Assembly: GCF_000191065.1 (NCBI RefSeq)
Contig: NZ_GL872282.1
Location: 104,683-168,682 of the forward strand
Direction: 5' to 3'
DNA: 64,000 nucleotides
DNA from: Prevotella multiformis DSM 16608
GTDB lineage: Bacteria; Bacteroidota; Bacteroidia; Bacteroidales; Bacteroidaceae
The translations under genes were made by a program, and so were the position numbers. Position 1 is the first letter of the stretch; each line of letters starts with the position of its first letter. The notes beneath the pieces are model-generated. The model saw only the letters and a program-made list of their open reading frames with translations, was not told where the DNA came from and ran no database searches. Shown here one piece after another: positions 27,007 to 36,388 of this stretch.

Positions 27007-27600
27007 TCACTCGAAGGACAGATTTTTGAGCCGTGTACGAAGTTCTTCCGCTTTTCCTTTCCGAATAGAAAGCGTTATTTCACATGTATTGTCAAACTGC
27101 TGACTGACGATGTGCGGATTCATGTCTTTTACAACTCGCATGACATCATTCATCATGGGATAAGTAAAAGTAAACTTTACTTCTTCCTCTACAAACCGCT
27201 CTTCCTTCTTACTGTTCGACAAGGCGTCAGCGGAAGCTTCTCGATAGGCTACAATCAGCCCGCCAGTACCGAGTTTCACTCCTCCGAAATAACGGACGAC
27301 ACAGACGAGGGTATTTGTCAGTCCATTACTGTCAATCTGTCCAAGAATAGGTTTTCCCGCAGTCGAAGAAGGTTCACCGTCGTCATTGGCCCGACAATCA
27401 GCGCCATCAGCCCCCACACGGTACGCATAACAGCAATGCCGTGCATCGTAATACTTCTTTTTATATTCCTTGATGATCTCCAGAGCCTCTTCTGCCGACT
27501 CGACATGATGTGCAAAAGCGAGGAACTTACTCCGCTTTTCAGAGTAAAATCCCTCGCCAATTGCCTTCTCTTTTATTGTTCTGTATTTATCGTTATCCAT
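27007..27600 (-). CDS. YigZ/IMPACT family protein
   Basis: UPF0029 (YigZ/IMPACT) family, 197 residues, cytoplasmic. The N-terminal domain carries DDGEPSSTAGKPIL and VVRYFGGVKLGTGGLI, the conserved family signatures, and the C-terminal domain is the small ferredoxin-like UPF0029 part. The biochemical role in bacteria is not settled; relatives affect translation under stress. It starts 22 nt after the DUF1015 gene and is the last gene of the serC-serA-DUF1015 unit. Confidence 0.92.
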   Translation of the reverse strand: MDNDKYRTIKEKAIGEGFYSEKRSKFLAFAHHVESAEEALEIIKEYKKKYYDARHCCYAYRVGADGADCRANDDGEPSSTAGKPILGQIDSNGLTNTLVCVVRYFGGVKLGTGGLIVAYREASADALSNSKKEERFVEEEVKFTFTYPMMNDVMRVVKDMNPHIVSQQFDNTCEITLSIRKGKAEELRTRLKNLSFE

Positions 27601-27622
27601 TCAGAAAATCACTGTTCTCACA

Positions 27623-28870
27623 TTAATCCAGCTTGTGGATGACGAGACCGGAACGGAGCTTCGGCTCGAACCAGGTTGCCTTAGGCGGCATGATCTTCCC
27701 GCTGTCTGCGATGTCCATGATCTGCTGCATAGATACGGGATAAAGCGCCAGTGCCCAGCGCATTTCGCCACTGTCAACACGACGTTTCAGTTCACCGAGA
27801 CCACGTAATCCACCGACGAAGTCGATTCGTTTGTCAGAACGGAGATCCTTGATGCCCATCAGCTCGTCCAGTATAAGACGGCTTGAGATATCCACATCGA
27901 GAACCCCTATCGGGTCGTTGTCATCGTATGTACCGGGCTTGGCAACCAGGCCGTACCAGTTGCCGTCAAGATACATAGAGAATTCATGCAGCTTCTTCGG
28001 ACGATACTCCTCGTTTCCTTTAAGCTCAACGGTGAAGTTCTTCTCCAAAGCCTTCAGGAATTCTGCAACAGTCATGCCATTCAGATCCTTGATGACACGA
28101 TTGTAGTCGAGAATAGTCAACTGACTTGCAGGAAAACATACTGCCATGAAGTAATTGTACTCCTCATCCCCCTTATGTCCAGGGTTGTTTTTGGCTTTTT
28201 CTGCTCCCACCAAAGCGGCAGCCGCTGAACGGTGGTGTCCGTCTGCTATATAAAGGCTCGGCATTTTACGGAACTCCTCCGTCACGGTCTTGATGTCAGC
28301 CTCATCCGAGATCACCCAGAACTGATGACGGAAGCCATCGTCCGGGGCAACAAAATCATATTCCGGTGTCGTCTGGGCATACTTCTTCAACAGATCATCC
28401 AGTACTCGATCGTCAGGATAAGCAAAGAATACAGGTTCCACGTTGGCGTTGCATACACGTACGTGTTTCATGCGGTCCTCTTCCTTGTCACGACGAGTCA
28501 GCTCGTGCTTCTTGATGTTACCCGTAAGATAATCATTGACAAAAGCACCGACAACAAGCCCATACTGTGTCTTGCCATTCATCGTCTGGGCATATATATA
28601 GTAATGCTCCTTGTCATCCTGCACCAGCCATCCCTCTTTCTGGAACTTCTCGAACTGCTCAACTGCGCTCTTGTAGACGCGTGGATCATACTCGCTGGTT
28701 CCCGGCTCGAAGTTGATTTCAGGCTTGATAATATGATACAGACTCTTCTCATTGTCGCCTGCTTCTGCACGTGCTTCCTCAGAGTCGAGTACGTCATAAG
28801 GACGACTTGCGACAGATTCTACAAGATTCTTAGGTGGACGAACACCCTTGAAAGGTTTGATAATTGCCAT
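27623..28870 (-). CDS. DUF1015 family protein
   Basis: Conserved 415-residue DUF1015 protein. It begins AIIKPFKGVRPPKNLVESVASRPYDVL, contains KHELTRRDKEEDRMKH and the strongly conserved IADGHHRSAAA. In Bacteroidetes it regularly follows serA and serC, as here (87 nt after serA), so a link with serine or phosphoserine metabolism is likely from context; enzymatic activity (a kinase role has been proposed for relatives) is not shown by this sequence. No signal peptide. Confidence 0.9.
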   Translation of the reverse strand: MAIIKPFKGVRPPKNLVESVASRPYDVLDSEEARAEAGDNEKSLYHIIKPEINFEPGTSEYDPRVYKSAVEQFEKFQKEGWLVQDDKEHYYIYAQTMNGKTQYGLVVGAFVNDYLTGNIKKHELTRRDKEEDRMKHVRVCNANVEPVFFAYPDDRVLDDLLKKYAQTTPEYDFVAPDDGFRHQFWVISDEADIKTVTEEFRKMPSLYIADGHHRSAAAALVGAEKAKNNPGHKGDEEYNYFMAVCFPASQLTILDYNRVIKDLNGMTVAEFLKALEKNFTVELKGNEEYRPKKLHEFSMYLDGNWYGLVAKPGTYDDNDPIGVLDVDISSRLILDELMGIKDLRSDKRIDFVGGLRGLGELKRRVDSGEMRWALALYPVSMQQIMDIADSGKIMPPKATWFEPKLRSGLVIHKLD

Positions 28871-28957
28871 AGTGTTTAGGTTTTAGAAAATGATAAAAGG
28901 ATTGACCGTCGAGACCTGTGCCAATGGTCAGGACAATCAATCCTTATATATAGAATG

Positions 28958-29875
28958 TTATTTATTTACCTGGAACTTGGTGTCACCTGTCGCAAAGAAC
29001 GCATTGATCTGCCTTGCAGCCGCAATGCCCGCATTCGTGTTTGCTTCTGCTGTCTGGGCACCCATCTTCTTCGGCGTTGAGAAATAGCGTCCCTCAAACT
29101 TCTTGAATTCCTCATCAGCATCGGGCTTGATGTCCGTGATGAACTTCAGGTCTTCGCGCTCAGCCATCAACTTCAACAGTTCTTCCTCGTTGATAACCTC
29201 CTTGCGTGCAGTATTTACGAGAATCCCCTTCTTGGGAAGCAGATTGACCAGACGGTAGTCTATGCTCTTCACGGTCTGTGGCGTTGCAGGAATATGGAGT
29301 GAAAGCACGTCACAAGTCTTGAACAGATCCTCCTGCGACTTGGCGGCATGTACCCCGGCAGCCTCGATAGCGTCAGCAGGACAGAAAGCATCGTATGCGT
29401 AAACATCCATATCAAAGCCCTTGGCGATGCGTGCCACATTGCGCCCGACATTTCCGAAAGCAAGAATACCGAGTTTCTTGCCTTTCAATTCGGTACCGGC
29501 CTTTCCATTGAAGAAGTTGCGGACAGCATACACCAACATACCGAATACGAGTTCGGCAACGGCATTGGAATTCTGCCCCGGCGTATTCTCAACAACCACA
29601 TTCTTCCCCTTTGCATAAGCAGTATCAATGGAGTCATATCCTGCACCGGCACGGACAACGATTTTCAGCTGCTTGGCAGCATCAAGTACTTCAGGGGTGA
29701 TTTTGTCTGAACGGACAATCATGGCATCGGCATCCTTTACAGCATCAAGGAGCTGTCCCTTCTCCGTGTATTTCTCGAGCAGAACAACTTCATGTCCCGC
29801 ATTCTTCAGTTCACTTGTAATACCTTGCACAGCAGCCGGTGCAAACGGTTTTTCAGTTGCAATTAAAACCTTCAT
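28958..29875 (-). CDS. serA: D-3-phosphoglycerate dehydrogenase (short form)
   Basis: D-2-hydroxyacid dehydrogenase, assigned as the first enzyme of serine synthesis because serC lies directly upstream. The nucleotide-binding motif is GILAFGNVGRNVARIAKGF. The substrate Arg lies in VVRAGAGYDSID, and the DVLSLHIPATPQT segment follows. At 305 residues it lacks the C-terminal ACT domain of E. coli SerA, so feedback inhibition by serine through that domain is not expected. The gap to serC is 91 nt and to the DUF1015 gene 87 nt. Confidence 0.92.
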   Translation of the reverse strand: MKVLIATEKPFAPAAVQGITSELKNAGHEVVLLEKYTEKGQLLDAVKDADAMIVRSDKITPEVLDAAKQLKIVVRAGAGYDSIDTAYAKGKNVVVENTPGQNSNAVAELVFGMLVYAVRNFFNGKAGTELKGKKLGILAFGNVGRNVARIAKGFDMDVYAYDAFCPADAIEAAGVHAAKSQEDLFKTCDVLSLHIPATPQTVKSIDYRLVNLLPKKGILVNTARKEVINEEELLKLMAEREDLKFITDIKPDADEEFKKFEGRYFSTPKKMGAQTAEANTNAGIAAARQINAFFATGDTKFQVNK

Positions 29876-29966
29876 AGCTTTAAAGTTTAGGTTTGGAAAT
29901 AATGAAGATGGTGTTTAGACCCGGCGGACAGCATATCCGCTGTTGCCGAGTCTGACAAGTATGGAT

Positions 29967-31034
29967 TTAGTGCTGAGCCTCAAAATCCTTCATCGCCTGA
30001 ACGAGTGCATTCACACCTTCCAGGGTCTGTGCATTGTAGCAGGAAGCACGGAAGCCGCCGACAGAACGGTGCCCCTTGATGCCTACCATGCCACGCTCAG
30101 TAGCGAAGTCGAAGAACGGCTTTTCAAGTTCCTTGTACTCGTCGTTCATCACGAAGCAGATGTTCATCACAGAGCGGTCCTCTGTTGCGACAGTGCCTCT
30201 GAAGAGTTTGTTGCGGTCGATCTCATCATAGAGAATACGGGCACGTTCGTCAGCACGACGCTCCATCTCCTTCACGCCACCGTGAGCCTTCACCCAGCGC
30301 ATGGTCTCCAGTACAGAATAGATAGGTACAACAGGGGGGGTGTTGAACATAGAACCCTTCTCAACGTGTGTGCGGTAGTCAACCATTGTCGGCAGTTCAC
30401 GCGGAGCCTTGCCCAGCATGTCGTCTTTGACAATGAGAACGGTCACACCGGCCATGGCCATGTTCTTCTGCGCACCGGCATAGATACAGGTATACTTCGA
30501 TACATCAACTGGACGGCTCATAATGTCAGAAGACATATCGCCGATCAGTGGAACGGGAGAATCGAGATCCTTTCTGTATTCTGTACCATAAATTGTATTG
30601 TTGCTTGTTATGTGGAGGTAATCCAAGTCCTTGGGGATGTCAAAGTTGTGAGGCAGCTTCATATATCCGTCACCAGCTGAAGAAGCGACTTCAACGACTT
30701 CACCAAAGAGTTTAGCCTCCTTCAAGGCTTTCTTGGCCCATGTACCGGTATTCAGATACCCCGCTTTCTTGATCAGGAAATTGGCCGGTATCTGCATGAA
30801 CTCCAGTGAGGCACCACCACCGAGGAAGATGACAGAGTAGCCTGACGGTACGTCCAAGAGCTCCTTGATCAGGGCAACGCTTTCGTCAATAACCGGCTGG
30901 AAATCCTTTGAGCGGTGACTGATCTCCATAAGGGAAAGACCAATACCATTGAAATCCAAAATCTGCTTCGCAGTATTCTCAATCACTTCGCGTGGAAGCA
31001 TTGAAGGACCTGCATTAAAATTGTACTTCTTCAT
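29967..31034 (-). CDS. serC: Phosphoserine aminotransferase
   Basis: PLP enzyme that converts 3-phosphohydroxypyruvate to phosphoserine with glutamate. It starts [17 protein letters not shown], has [14 protein letters not shown] for cofactor phosphate binding and the PLP lysine in [12 protein letters not shown]. The C-terminus [16 protein letters not shown] binds substrate. Standard length of 355 residues. First gene of the serC-serA-DUF1015-yigZ unit; a promoter lies 87 bp upstream. Confidence 0.97.
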   Translation of the reverse strand: MKKYNFNAGPSMLPREVIENTAKQILDFNGIGLSLMEISHRSKDFQPVIDESVALIKELLDVPSGYSVIFLGGGASLEFMQIPANFLIKKAGYLNTGTWAKKALKEAKLFGEVVEVASSAGDGYMKLPHNFDIPKDLDYLHITSNNTIYGTEYRKDLDSPVPLIGDMSSDIMSRPVDVSKYTCIYAGAQKNMAMAGVTVLIVKDDMLGKAPRELPTMVDYRTHVEKGSMFNTPPVVPIYSVLETMRWVKAHGGVKEMERRADERARILYDEIDRNKLFRGTVATEDRSVMNICFVMNDEYKELEKPFFDFATERGMVGIKGHRSVGGFRASCYNAQTLEGVNALVQAMKDFEAQH

Positions 31035-31120
31035 CTGATTTGTTTAGTTAAAATTCGACTTATGTTTTATAGTTATTATCTGTATCAAAAAGTGTCAGAG
31101 CTTTCTATGGTTTTACGTTG

Positions 31121-31152
31121 CGAAGATACGCTTTTATTTTTATACTTCCAAA
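31121..31152 (-). promoter_or_regulatory. Promoter of the serC unit
   Basis: On the minus strand TTTG (31149-31152), 20 bp, then TATCTTCG (31121-31128). The TTCG variant of the -7 box is one substitution from consensus. The leader to serC would be about 80 nt. Confidence 0.65.
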
Positions 31153-31244
31153 TAAAAACAGATAAATTTTATCCGACATAATTCCGGCCGCTTATACATA
31201 TAGCTGTCTCCGAAAAACCATGGAATGACACTTTGCCCCATACA

Positions 31245-32558
31245 TCATCTGACCTCTTCCACAACGGTATGAATCCCTTTTATTTTTTCACCTTTCGTCA
31301 GCCTGAGCAATTCTTTGATTTTCCTGCGCGACACCGCAACATAGGAAAAACGGTCTTTCACATCAATCTTCCCTATCTCGGAGGCATTCAGTCCGCCTTT
31401 CTTACAGAGAAACCCGACAATATCCATCTTCGAGATTTTGTCCTTCTTCCCCTTACCTATATATATAGTACCCATGCGGGGCTGGGACGGGGACGGAAGA
31501 CGCTCCGGGATCTGATATTCATCCTGACACTTACCTGCATATTCGGGCAAGTGCTCTCCGGGGCCGAGCACAAAGAATGTCTTTCCCTCCTTGTCCCAGC
31601 GTGCTGTACGTCCTACCCTGTGTACATAATTTTCCTCCGTCTCAGGAAGATGATAATGTATGATGTTATCGACATCAGGAATATCCAGTCCTCGCGAAGC
31701 AAGGTCGGTGCTGACGAGGATCGGCGCAGAGCCATTGGAGAACCGGTAGAGTGCAGCTTCGCGTTCGTGCTGTTCCAACCCTCCGTGAAACCAACTGACT
31801 GTAAATCCTTTCTCTTTCAGAAACAGGGCCGTACGCTCCACGGAATCACGATAGTTCAGGAAGACAATACTGCTTTTGTCTCCTAATGAAAGCAACAGTC
31901 TGCTCAACGTCTCAAGTTTGTCTTTCTCGGGACTTGCAACGGTATAAAGACGGATTCGGTCGGAGACACCCGAATTATCCGTACGGTAATCCAGACGCAC
32001 AGTCCTTCCCATAGAGACGAAATCAGGTATCGACTCCGACTCGGTCGCCGAGAGCAGAATCCTCCGTTCTATACCCGGCAGCCTGCTGAGAATGTGCATC
32101 ATCTCCTCCTGGAAGCCCAGTTCAAGGCATTTGTCAAATTCATCTATCACAAGCCATTTCACCGTCCCTGCATCGATGTTCGCCTTGTCGAGATGATCAT
32201 TCAGACGCCCCGGCGTCGCAAAGACGATCTGAGGCTTCACCTCCCTTAATGCCCGATGCTCCTCCATAGCCGGCCGCCCGCCATATAATGCCATGGCACG
32301 CAGCCCGCTGCCCATATCCTTGAGGACACTGGCTGACTGCAGCGCCAGTTCGCGGCCCGGCACCAATACGACCGCCTGCAATTCATCGGACGAAGCCTTC
32401 AGCCGCTGGATCAGCGGTAAAAGATAGGCATACGTCTTACCTGAGCCCGTAGGCGAAATCACCACAACGTCTTTTCCTGTATGCAAGACGGCATCGGCAG
32501 TCTCCTCCTGCATCGCATTCAGGGTAATACCGAGTTTGGTCAGAATTTTGCTGTTCAT
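31245..32558 (-). CDS. DbpA-like DEAD-box RNA helicase
   Basis: ATP-dependent RNA helicase of 437 residues. Motif I is SPTGSGKT, motif II reads DEFD in place of DEAD, motif III SAT, and motif VI HRVGRTAR. The C-terminal about 75 residues (KISKMDIVGFLCKKGGLNAS, DRFSYVAVSRRKIKELL) look like the DbpA RNA-recognition domain that binds 23S rRNA hairpin 92, so a role in large-subunit assembly is likely. Its start lies 1 nt after the stop of the TPR gene upstream, so they are co-transcribed. Confidence 0.88.
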   Translation of the reverse strand: MNSKILTKLGITLNAMQEETADAVLHTGKDVVVISPTGSGKTYAYLLPLIQRLKASSDELQAVVLVPGRELALQSASVLKDMGSGLRAMALYGGRPAMEEHRALREVKPQIVFATPGRLNDHLDKANIDAGTVKWLVIDEFDKCLELGFQEEMMHILSRLPGIERRILLSATESESIPDFVSMGRTVRLDYRTDNSGVSDRIRLYTVASPEKDKLETLSRLLLSLGDKSSIVFLNYRDSVERTALFLKEKGFTVSWFHGGLEQHEREAALYRFSNGSAPILVSTDLASRGLDIPDVDNIIHYHLPETEENYVHRVGRTARWDKEGKTFFVLGPGEHLPEYAGKCQDEYQIPERLPSPSQPRMGTIYIGKGKKDKISKMDIVGFLCKKGGLNASEIGKIDVKDRFSYVAVSRRKIKELLRLTKGEKIKGIHTVVEEVR

Positions 32559-32559
32559 T

Positions 32560-33765
32560 TTATTTTTCCTTTCTTATCTTGTCTATTTCATCAAATTCCC
32601 TGCCCATGTTCAGATTGAGGTAGATGGTATACAGGGGAGCCAGCCATTTCTCCTTTGCCGTAGGGGCAAGTTCTCTGTATCTCTCCATATAAGGTCTGGA
32701 AAGTTTATACAAAGAGATGACTTTCTCTTTGTTGGCACGGTATTTCTGTCTGTCCTTATTCAATTCTATCGCCTGATTGAAATAAGCAAGACCGATGTTG
32801 TAATACGCATCTGCGAAAGAGTCTTTCTCACTTATCAGCTGCCTGCACAACCGGACACACTCACTGTACCTGCCAAGATTCAGGAGGGCGGTGCTCTTTG
32901 CAAAACGGAACAGGAGGCTCGTAGAGTCGGCTTTCAGCGCCCGCTCCGTAATTTCCAATGCCTTTTCATGTTCACCGATACCGGCATAGTATTCCACCAG
33001 CCGGGGAAAGAAAAAGGCAAAGTTCGGGTACTGTTCAAAGCCCGCCTGCAGGGATTTCACATACATGGCAGTGTCCTTCTTCACCAGATAGGCCTCAGCT
33101 TCATACTGCCTTACGAAGTTCAACATGGACGTGTCACGCTCAGCCAGCTCCTTGAAACGCATGATTTTATCTGCATCCCCCAGCTTATACCCGCAGAACA
33201 TCGCCCAGTAGGCTGCATGAGGAATGAGGGCATCCTTCCGCATATAATCATAGCCCGCAAGGACCGGGAACGAAGCCGACCTGAGATAGTCGCTGTAATA
33301 GTCAAAGGCCGTCTGATAATCCCCCCTATGGACAAAATACCCGCCGCCGTTGAAGAGATTCGGACGGATGGAATTCAGAAAAGCCGCGTGTTTGATCCGA
33401 TACTTCGGACGAATCCTCCCCTGCCCATCCGGGCGGGCATCGAGTGAGTCGAAACTTGACATGGCATCATACAGTTTCCTTGTGACAGAAAAGAACGCCG
33501 CCGTGTCATACTTCTGTCTCAGATATAACTTTTCATTTCCCTGCTCATACTGTTTCGCCAGCACGTCACAGAGCATGAGCCATATCCTGCCGTTCCTTCT
33601 TGCAGCAGAATCAACGAGTAGACCGCGAAGCGTTTTCTCTGCCTTCGCAAGTTCCTTCCCCGCTTTTACCTGGTCACGAACCGTCTGCAGCTGCCTCTTC
33701 TGGGCATAGCACAGGCATGTGGAAAACAGGCAAATGCAGAACAATAATGCTCTTATCTTCTTCAC
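32560..33765 (-). CDS. Exported TPR protein 3
   Basis: A 401-residue protein with a Sec signal peptide (ALLFCICLFSTCLCYAQ) followed by helical tetratricopeptide-like repeats (for example AFADAYYNIGLAYFNQAIEL would fit one helix pair). It shares with its two upstream neighbours the block GQGRIRPKYRIKHAAFLNSI followed by an Asn-Gly-Gly turn, so all three are paralogues. The start is GTG at 33765, overlapping the previous stop as GTGA. Role unknown; likely periplasmic scaffold or outer-membrane associated. Confidence 0.8.
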   Translation of the reverse strand: MKKIRALLFCICLFSTCLCYAQKRQLQTVRDQVKAGKELAKAEKTLRGLLVDSAARRNGRIWLMLCDVLAKQYEQGNEKLYLRQKYDTAAFFSVTRKLYDAMSSFDSLDARPDGQGRIRPKYRIKHAAFLNSIRPNLFNGGGYFVHRGDYQTAFDYYSDYLRSASFPVLAGYDYMRKDALIPHAAYWAMFCGYKLGDADKIMRFKELAERDTSMLNFVRQYEAEAYLVKKDTAMYVKSLQAGFEQYPNFAFFFPRLVEYYAGIGEHEKALEITERALKADSTSLLFRFAKSTALLNLGRYSECVRLCRQLISEKDSFADAYYNIGLAYFNQAIELNKDRQKYRANKEKVISLYKLSRPYMERYRELAPTAKEKWLAPLYTIYLNLNMGREFDEIDKIRKEK

Positions 33766-34874
33766 TTCTTATAGTTCGTTACGAGTGGCTCCAGTTCTTC
33801 AGCCTTGATTTTATCATTCAATATGGTATAGTCGAGATAGAGCGGCCCTACCCAGTCCACCCTGTTTCTACGCGGGTCTTTTGCCCTTACACGTTCCAGA
33901 TAAGTACGTGCTTCTGCAAAATAGTCCAAGAATTCATTTTCCGACACAAGCTCGCCCTTCCGCTTCCGCCTGGCGACAGAGTCGCGGACAGCCATGCCTA
34001 CCGTATTCAGACAGACACCTATATTATATGCAACGGGAATACTGCTCGGATCTATCTCATCCGCCTGTTTATAGGCGTCGATGGCCTCTTCCCAGCGTTC
34101 TGCATGCATGGCAATCTCACCTTTCAAAATCCATGGCACCGTAGAGTTCGTGTTTTCTTCCAACAGCTTGTCTATGAAATCCTCTATATTGAATTTCCGA
34201 GAAGGTTTCTGATAGAATTTCATTATCCATGCGAAGTAAGTCTCATTCGTCGGATCAGCCTGATAGAGTCGCTGCACTACTGAAAGATAACGGAGTGAAT
34301 CCTCACCGTTCTGCATCTTGTCGTGCATGCACTGCGCCTTGATCTCTGCCGCCGCCTGTGCCGTCTCATCATACAGCATTGCCGTATCAGCATACGCATC
34401 GGCCTTCGGAAGGTCATGCGCTCTCATATAATAATAAGAAAGGTAGTAGGCCGCCACCCCCGACTCGTCCGCATTGTCCTTCACCAAGGGCGACTTCCGT
34501 GTCCTCAGATAGAGTTTCAGGGCATCCAATCCCTCCTGTTTCCGACAGCTTACCTTGCTGAAGTATTTTCCTGCGTCTATCAGCATCGGATGCAGCAGGG
34601 ACAGCCGGTGTCTGTTCTCCTCTTCAAACTTCGGAGCCACTTTTCCTTTTCGGTTAGGCATTCTGTCAAACTCATCACATTTCAATGAATATTCCACACC
34701 ATCTACAACGGCTTTGAAGATGGCCACAGAATCCCTATCCGAACATTTCTCCATGCGGGAGACGGCTTCCTCTGCAAGACGGTTAAAAGACCCGGCCTGT
34801 TTGTATGCCTCCTGTGCTCCGGCGATATTGCCTCCAGTGAGGAGCGTAAACGCCAGTATCAGTAATCGATTCAT
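33762..34874 (-). CDS. Exported TPR protein 2
   Basis: A 370-residue protein with an N-terminal signal peptide (MNRLLILAFTLLTGGNIAGAQ) and TPR-like repeats (EEAIDAYKQADEIDPSSIPV and AYNIGVCLNTVG form a canonical unit). The paralogous block RMPNRKGKVAPKFEEENRHR matches the gene at 34962. I chose the ATG at 34874; a TTG two codons upstream opens the frame. It overlaps the next gene by 4 nt and sits 87 nt after the previous one. Confidence 0.8.
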   Translation of the reverse strand: MNRLLILAFTLLTGGNIAGAQEAYKQAGSFNRLAEEAVSRMEKCSDRDSVAIFKAVVDGVEYSLKCDEFDRMPNRKGKVAPKFEEENRHRLSLLHPMLIDAGKYFSKVSCRKQEGLDALKLYLRTRKSPLVKDNADESGVAAYYLSYYYMRAHDLPKADAYADTAMLYDETAQAAAEIKAQCMHDKMQNGEDSLRYLSVVQRLYQADPTNETYFAWIMKFYQKPSRKFNIEDFIDKLLEENTNSTVPWILKGEIAMHAERWEEAIDAYKQADEIDPSSIPVAYNIGVCLNTVGMAVRDSVARRKRKGELVSENEFLDYFAEARTYLERVRAKDPRRNRVDWVGPLYLDYTILNDKIKAEELEPLVTNYKK

Positions 34875-34961
34875 CCACAATGGTTTTCGTGAAACAAAAT
34901 CCCCCTCTCATATAATCTGACGGGAGCAGCATTATACAAGAGGGGTGATTGACAGAAGATG

Positions 34962-36224
34962 TTACTGCTGTACACCGGCATCAGCTGCCGCTGCAAGTGT
35001 TTCAGGAGCCTGAGGACCCTTTACGAAATAGTAGCAGCCGTAGAGCGGATAAGCCCATGAGCTCTTCTGCTCTTTCAGTACATCCAGCTTCTTGGCGGTC
35101 TCAAGGTAAGAGATGGCTTTGTTGTACACCTCATTGAACTGGGCACGTGCAGCCTGCGACAACACACCCTTTACGGCTGCAACACGCTCCTGTGCCTTGT
35201 AGAACCAGCACTGACCGATTGACGCATTGATCGCAATCTTGGCATTGTCATCTCTTGCAAGAGCCAACGCCTTTGAAAGGTAGTCGGCGGCCTTTTCGTA
35301 TTCTTTTTTCTGGCTTGCGAACTGTCCCTGCATGACCAATGCACCATAGCTGTTAGGATTCTTGGCCAAAGCGGCATTGACAATCTCTTCAGCCTTGTTC
35401 TGCATGCCAAGCGCGCTGTAAGTAGATGTCAGCGTTGTCAGAACGGCATCATTCTCAGGATCCTGCGCATAGATACCGGCAAGTTTCTCCGCATAATTCA
35501 CAGAGTCCTGACGGGTCTTGAGCTGTGCGCCGAGGATAGCCAGCTGCAGCTGCTGTGCATCCTTCGCACGGTCCTTGCTCTTCATCGCATACGAAACATA
35601 CTTCTCCGCCTTCTGATAGTCCTTGTTCTGGTAAGCATAGTAAGTTGCGAAATAGGCGATCTCGTTCAGGTTCTCGTCCTTGGATTTGTCGAACTTTGCG
35701 AACATCGGGTCGTCAGCAGAATCTACATAACGGGCAAGATACTTGTAAGCGTTGGCATCATCCTTAGCTCCCTGATAGAAGATGCCTCCGTTGATGAGCT
35801 GGCCGCGAAGCGGATAGAGCTGGTCGACAAGTCCCGCATACTTCGGCTTCACCTTCCCCTTTGCATTGGGCATATTGTCATACTTGACAACTTCCGCAGC
35901 GGCATCGAAGGCCTGGCCGACAGCCTCATAGAGTCCTTTCTCATCAACAGGCTTGTTGCCCTCCTTGCCCATCTGCTGGTTGGTCTGGTTCTCAAGCTGT
36001 ACCCCCTGCTCGGCGCTGACTTTCTTCATGGCAAGTTCATAGAGCTTGTCGTAGGCCTTCGCCTTCTCGGCATTGTCCGTGATCTGTGCAATGTTTGCCT
36101 TCAGGAGATCTGCTGCCTCAGCATAGGTCTGTGCCTTCAGGATTGCCTTCAACGGTTCGCTGTCACCAGCGAATGCAGCTGATGTACTTAGTAGCATCCA
36201 TGCTGCGAACATTAACTTTTTCAT
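34962..36224 (-). CDS. Exported TPR protein 1
   Basis: A 420-residue protein with signal peptide MKKLMFAAWMLLSTSAAFAG and several tetratricopeptide repeats (for example NPNSYGALVMQGQFASQKKE and YEKAADYLSKALALARDDNA). The family block MPNAKGKVKPKYAGLVDQLY is shared with the two genes downstream. Homologues of this first gene commonly follow gyrA in Bacteroidetes. I chose the ATG at 36224 over 36236 for the signal peptide. Possibly transcribed with gyrA (about 165 nt gap). Confidence 0.85.
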   Translation of the reverse strand: MKKLMFAAWMLLSTSAAFAGDSEPLKAILKAQTYAEAADLLKANIAQITDNAEKAKAYDKLYELAMKKVSAEQGVQLENQTNQQMGKEGNKPVDEKGLYEAVGQAFDAAAEVVKYDNMPNAKGKVKPKYAGLVDQLYPLRGQLINGGIFYQGAKDDANAYKYLARYVDSADDPMFAKFDKSKDENLNEIAYFATYYAYQNKDYQKAEKYVSYAMKSKDRAKDAQQLQLAILGAQLKTRQDSVNYAEKLAGIYAQDPENDAVLTTLTSTYSALGMQNKAEEIVNAALAKNPNSYGALVMQGQFASQKKEYEKAADYLSKALALARDDNAKIAINASIGQCWFYKAQERVAAVKGVLSQAARAQFNEVYNKAISYLETAKKLDVLKEQKSSWAYPLYGCYYFVKGPQAPETLAAAADAGVQQ

Positions 36225-36388
36225 ATCAGTTATCATTTTAAAAGGTTTATATCCTATTTCTTCAGTATTCGGAATCAGTCCATCCTCCGTATGCCGGTGT
36301 CCTCCGCCTCATCGGTGAACCTTCGCCCTGTACGGCAGGACTGCTCGACGATCATGATTCCGGACGGTGATTTCTTTGAATTACAATT

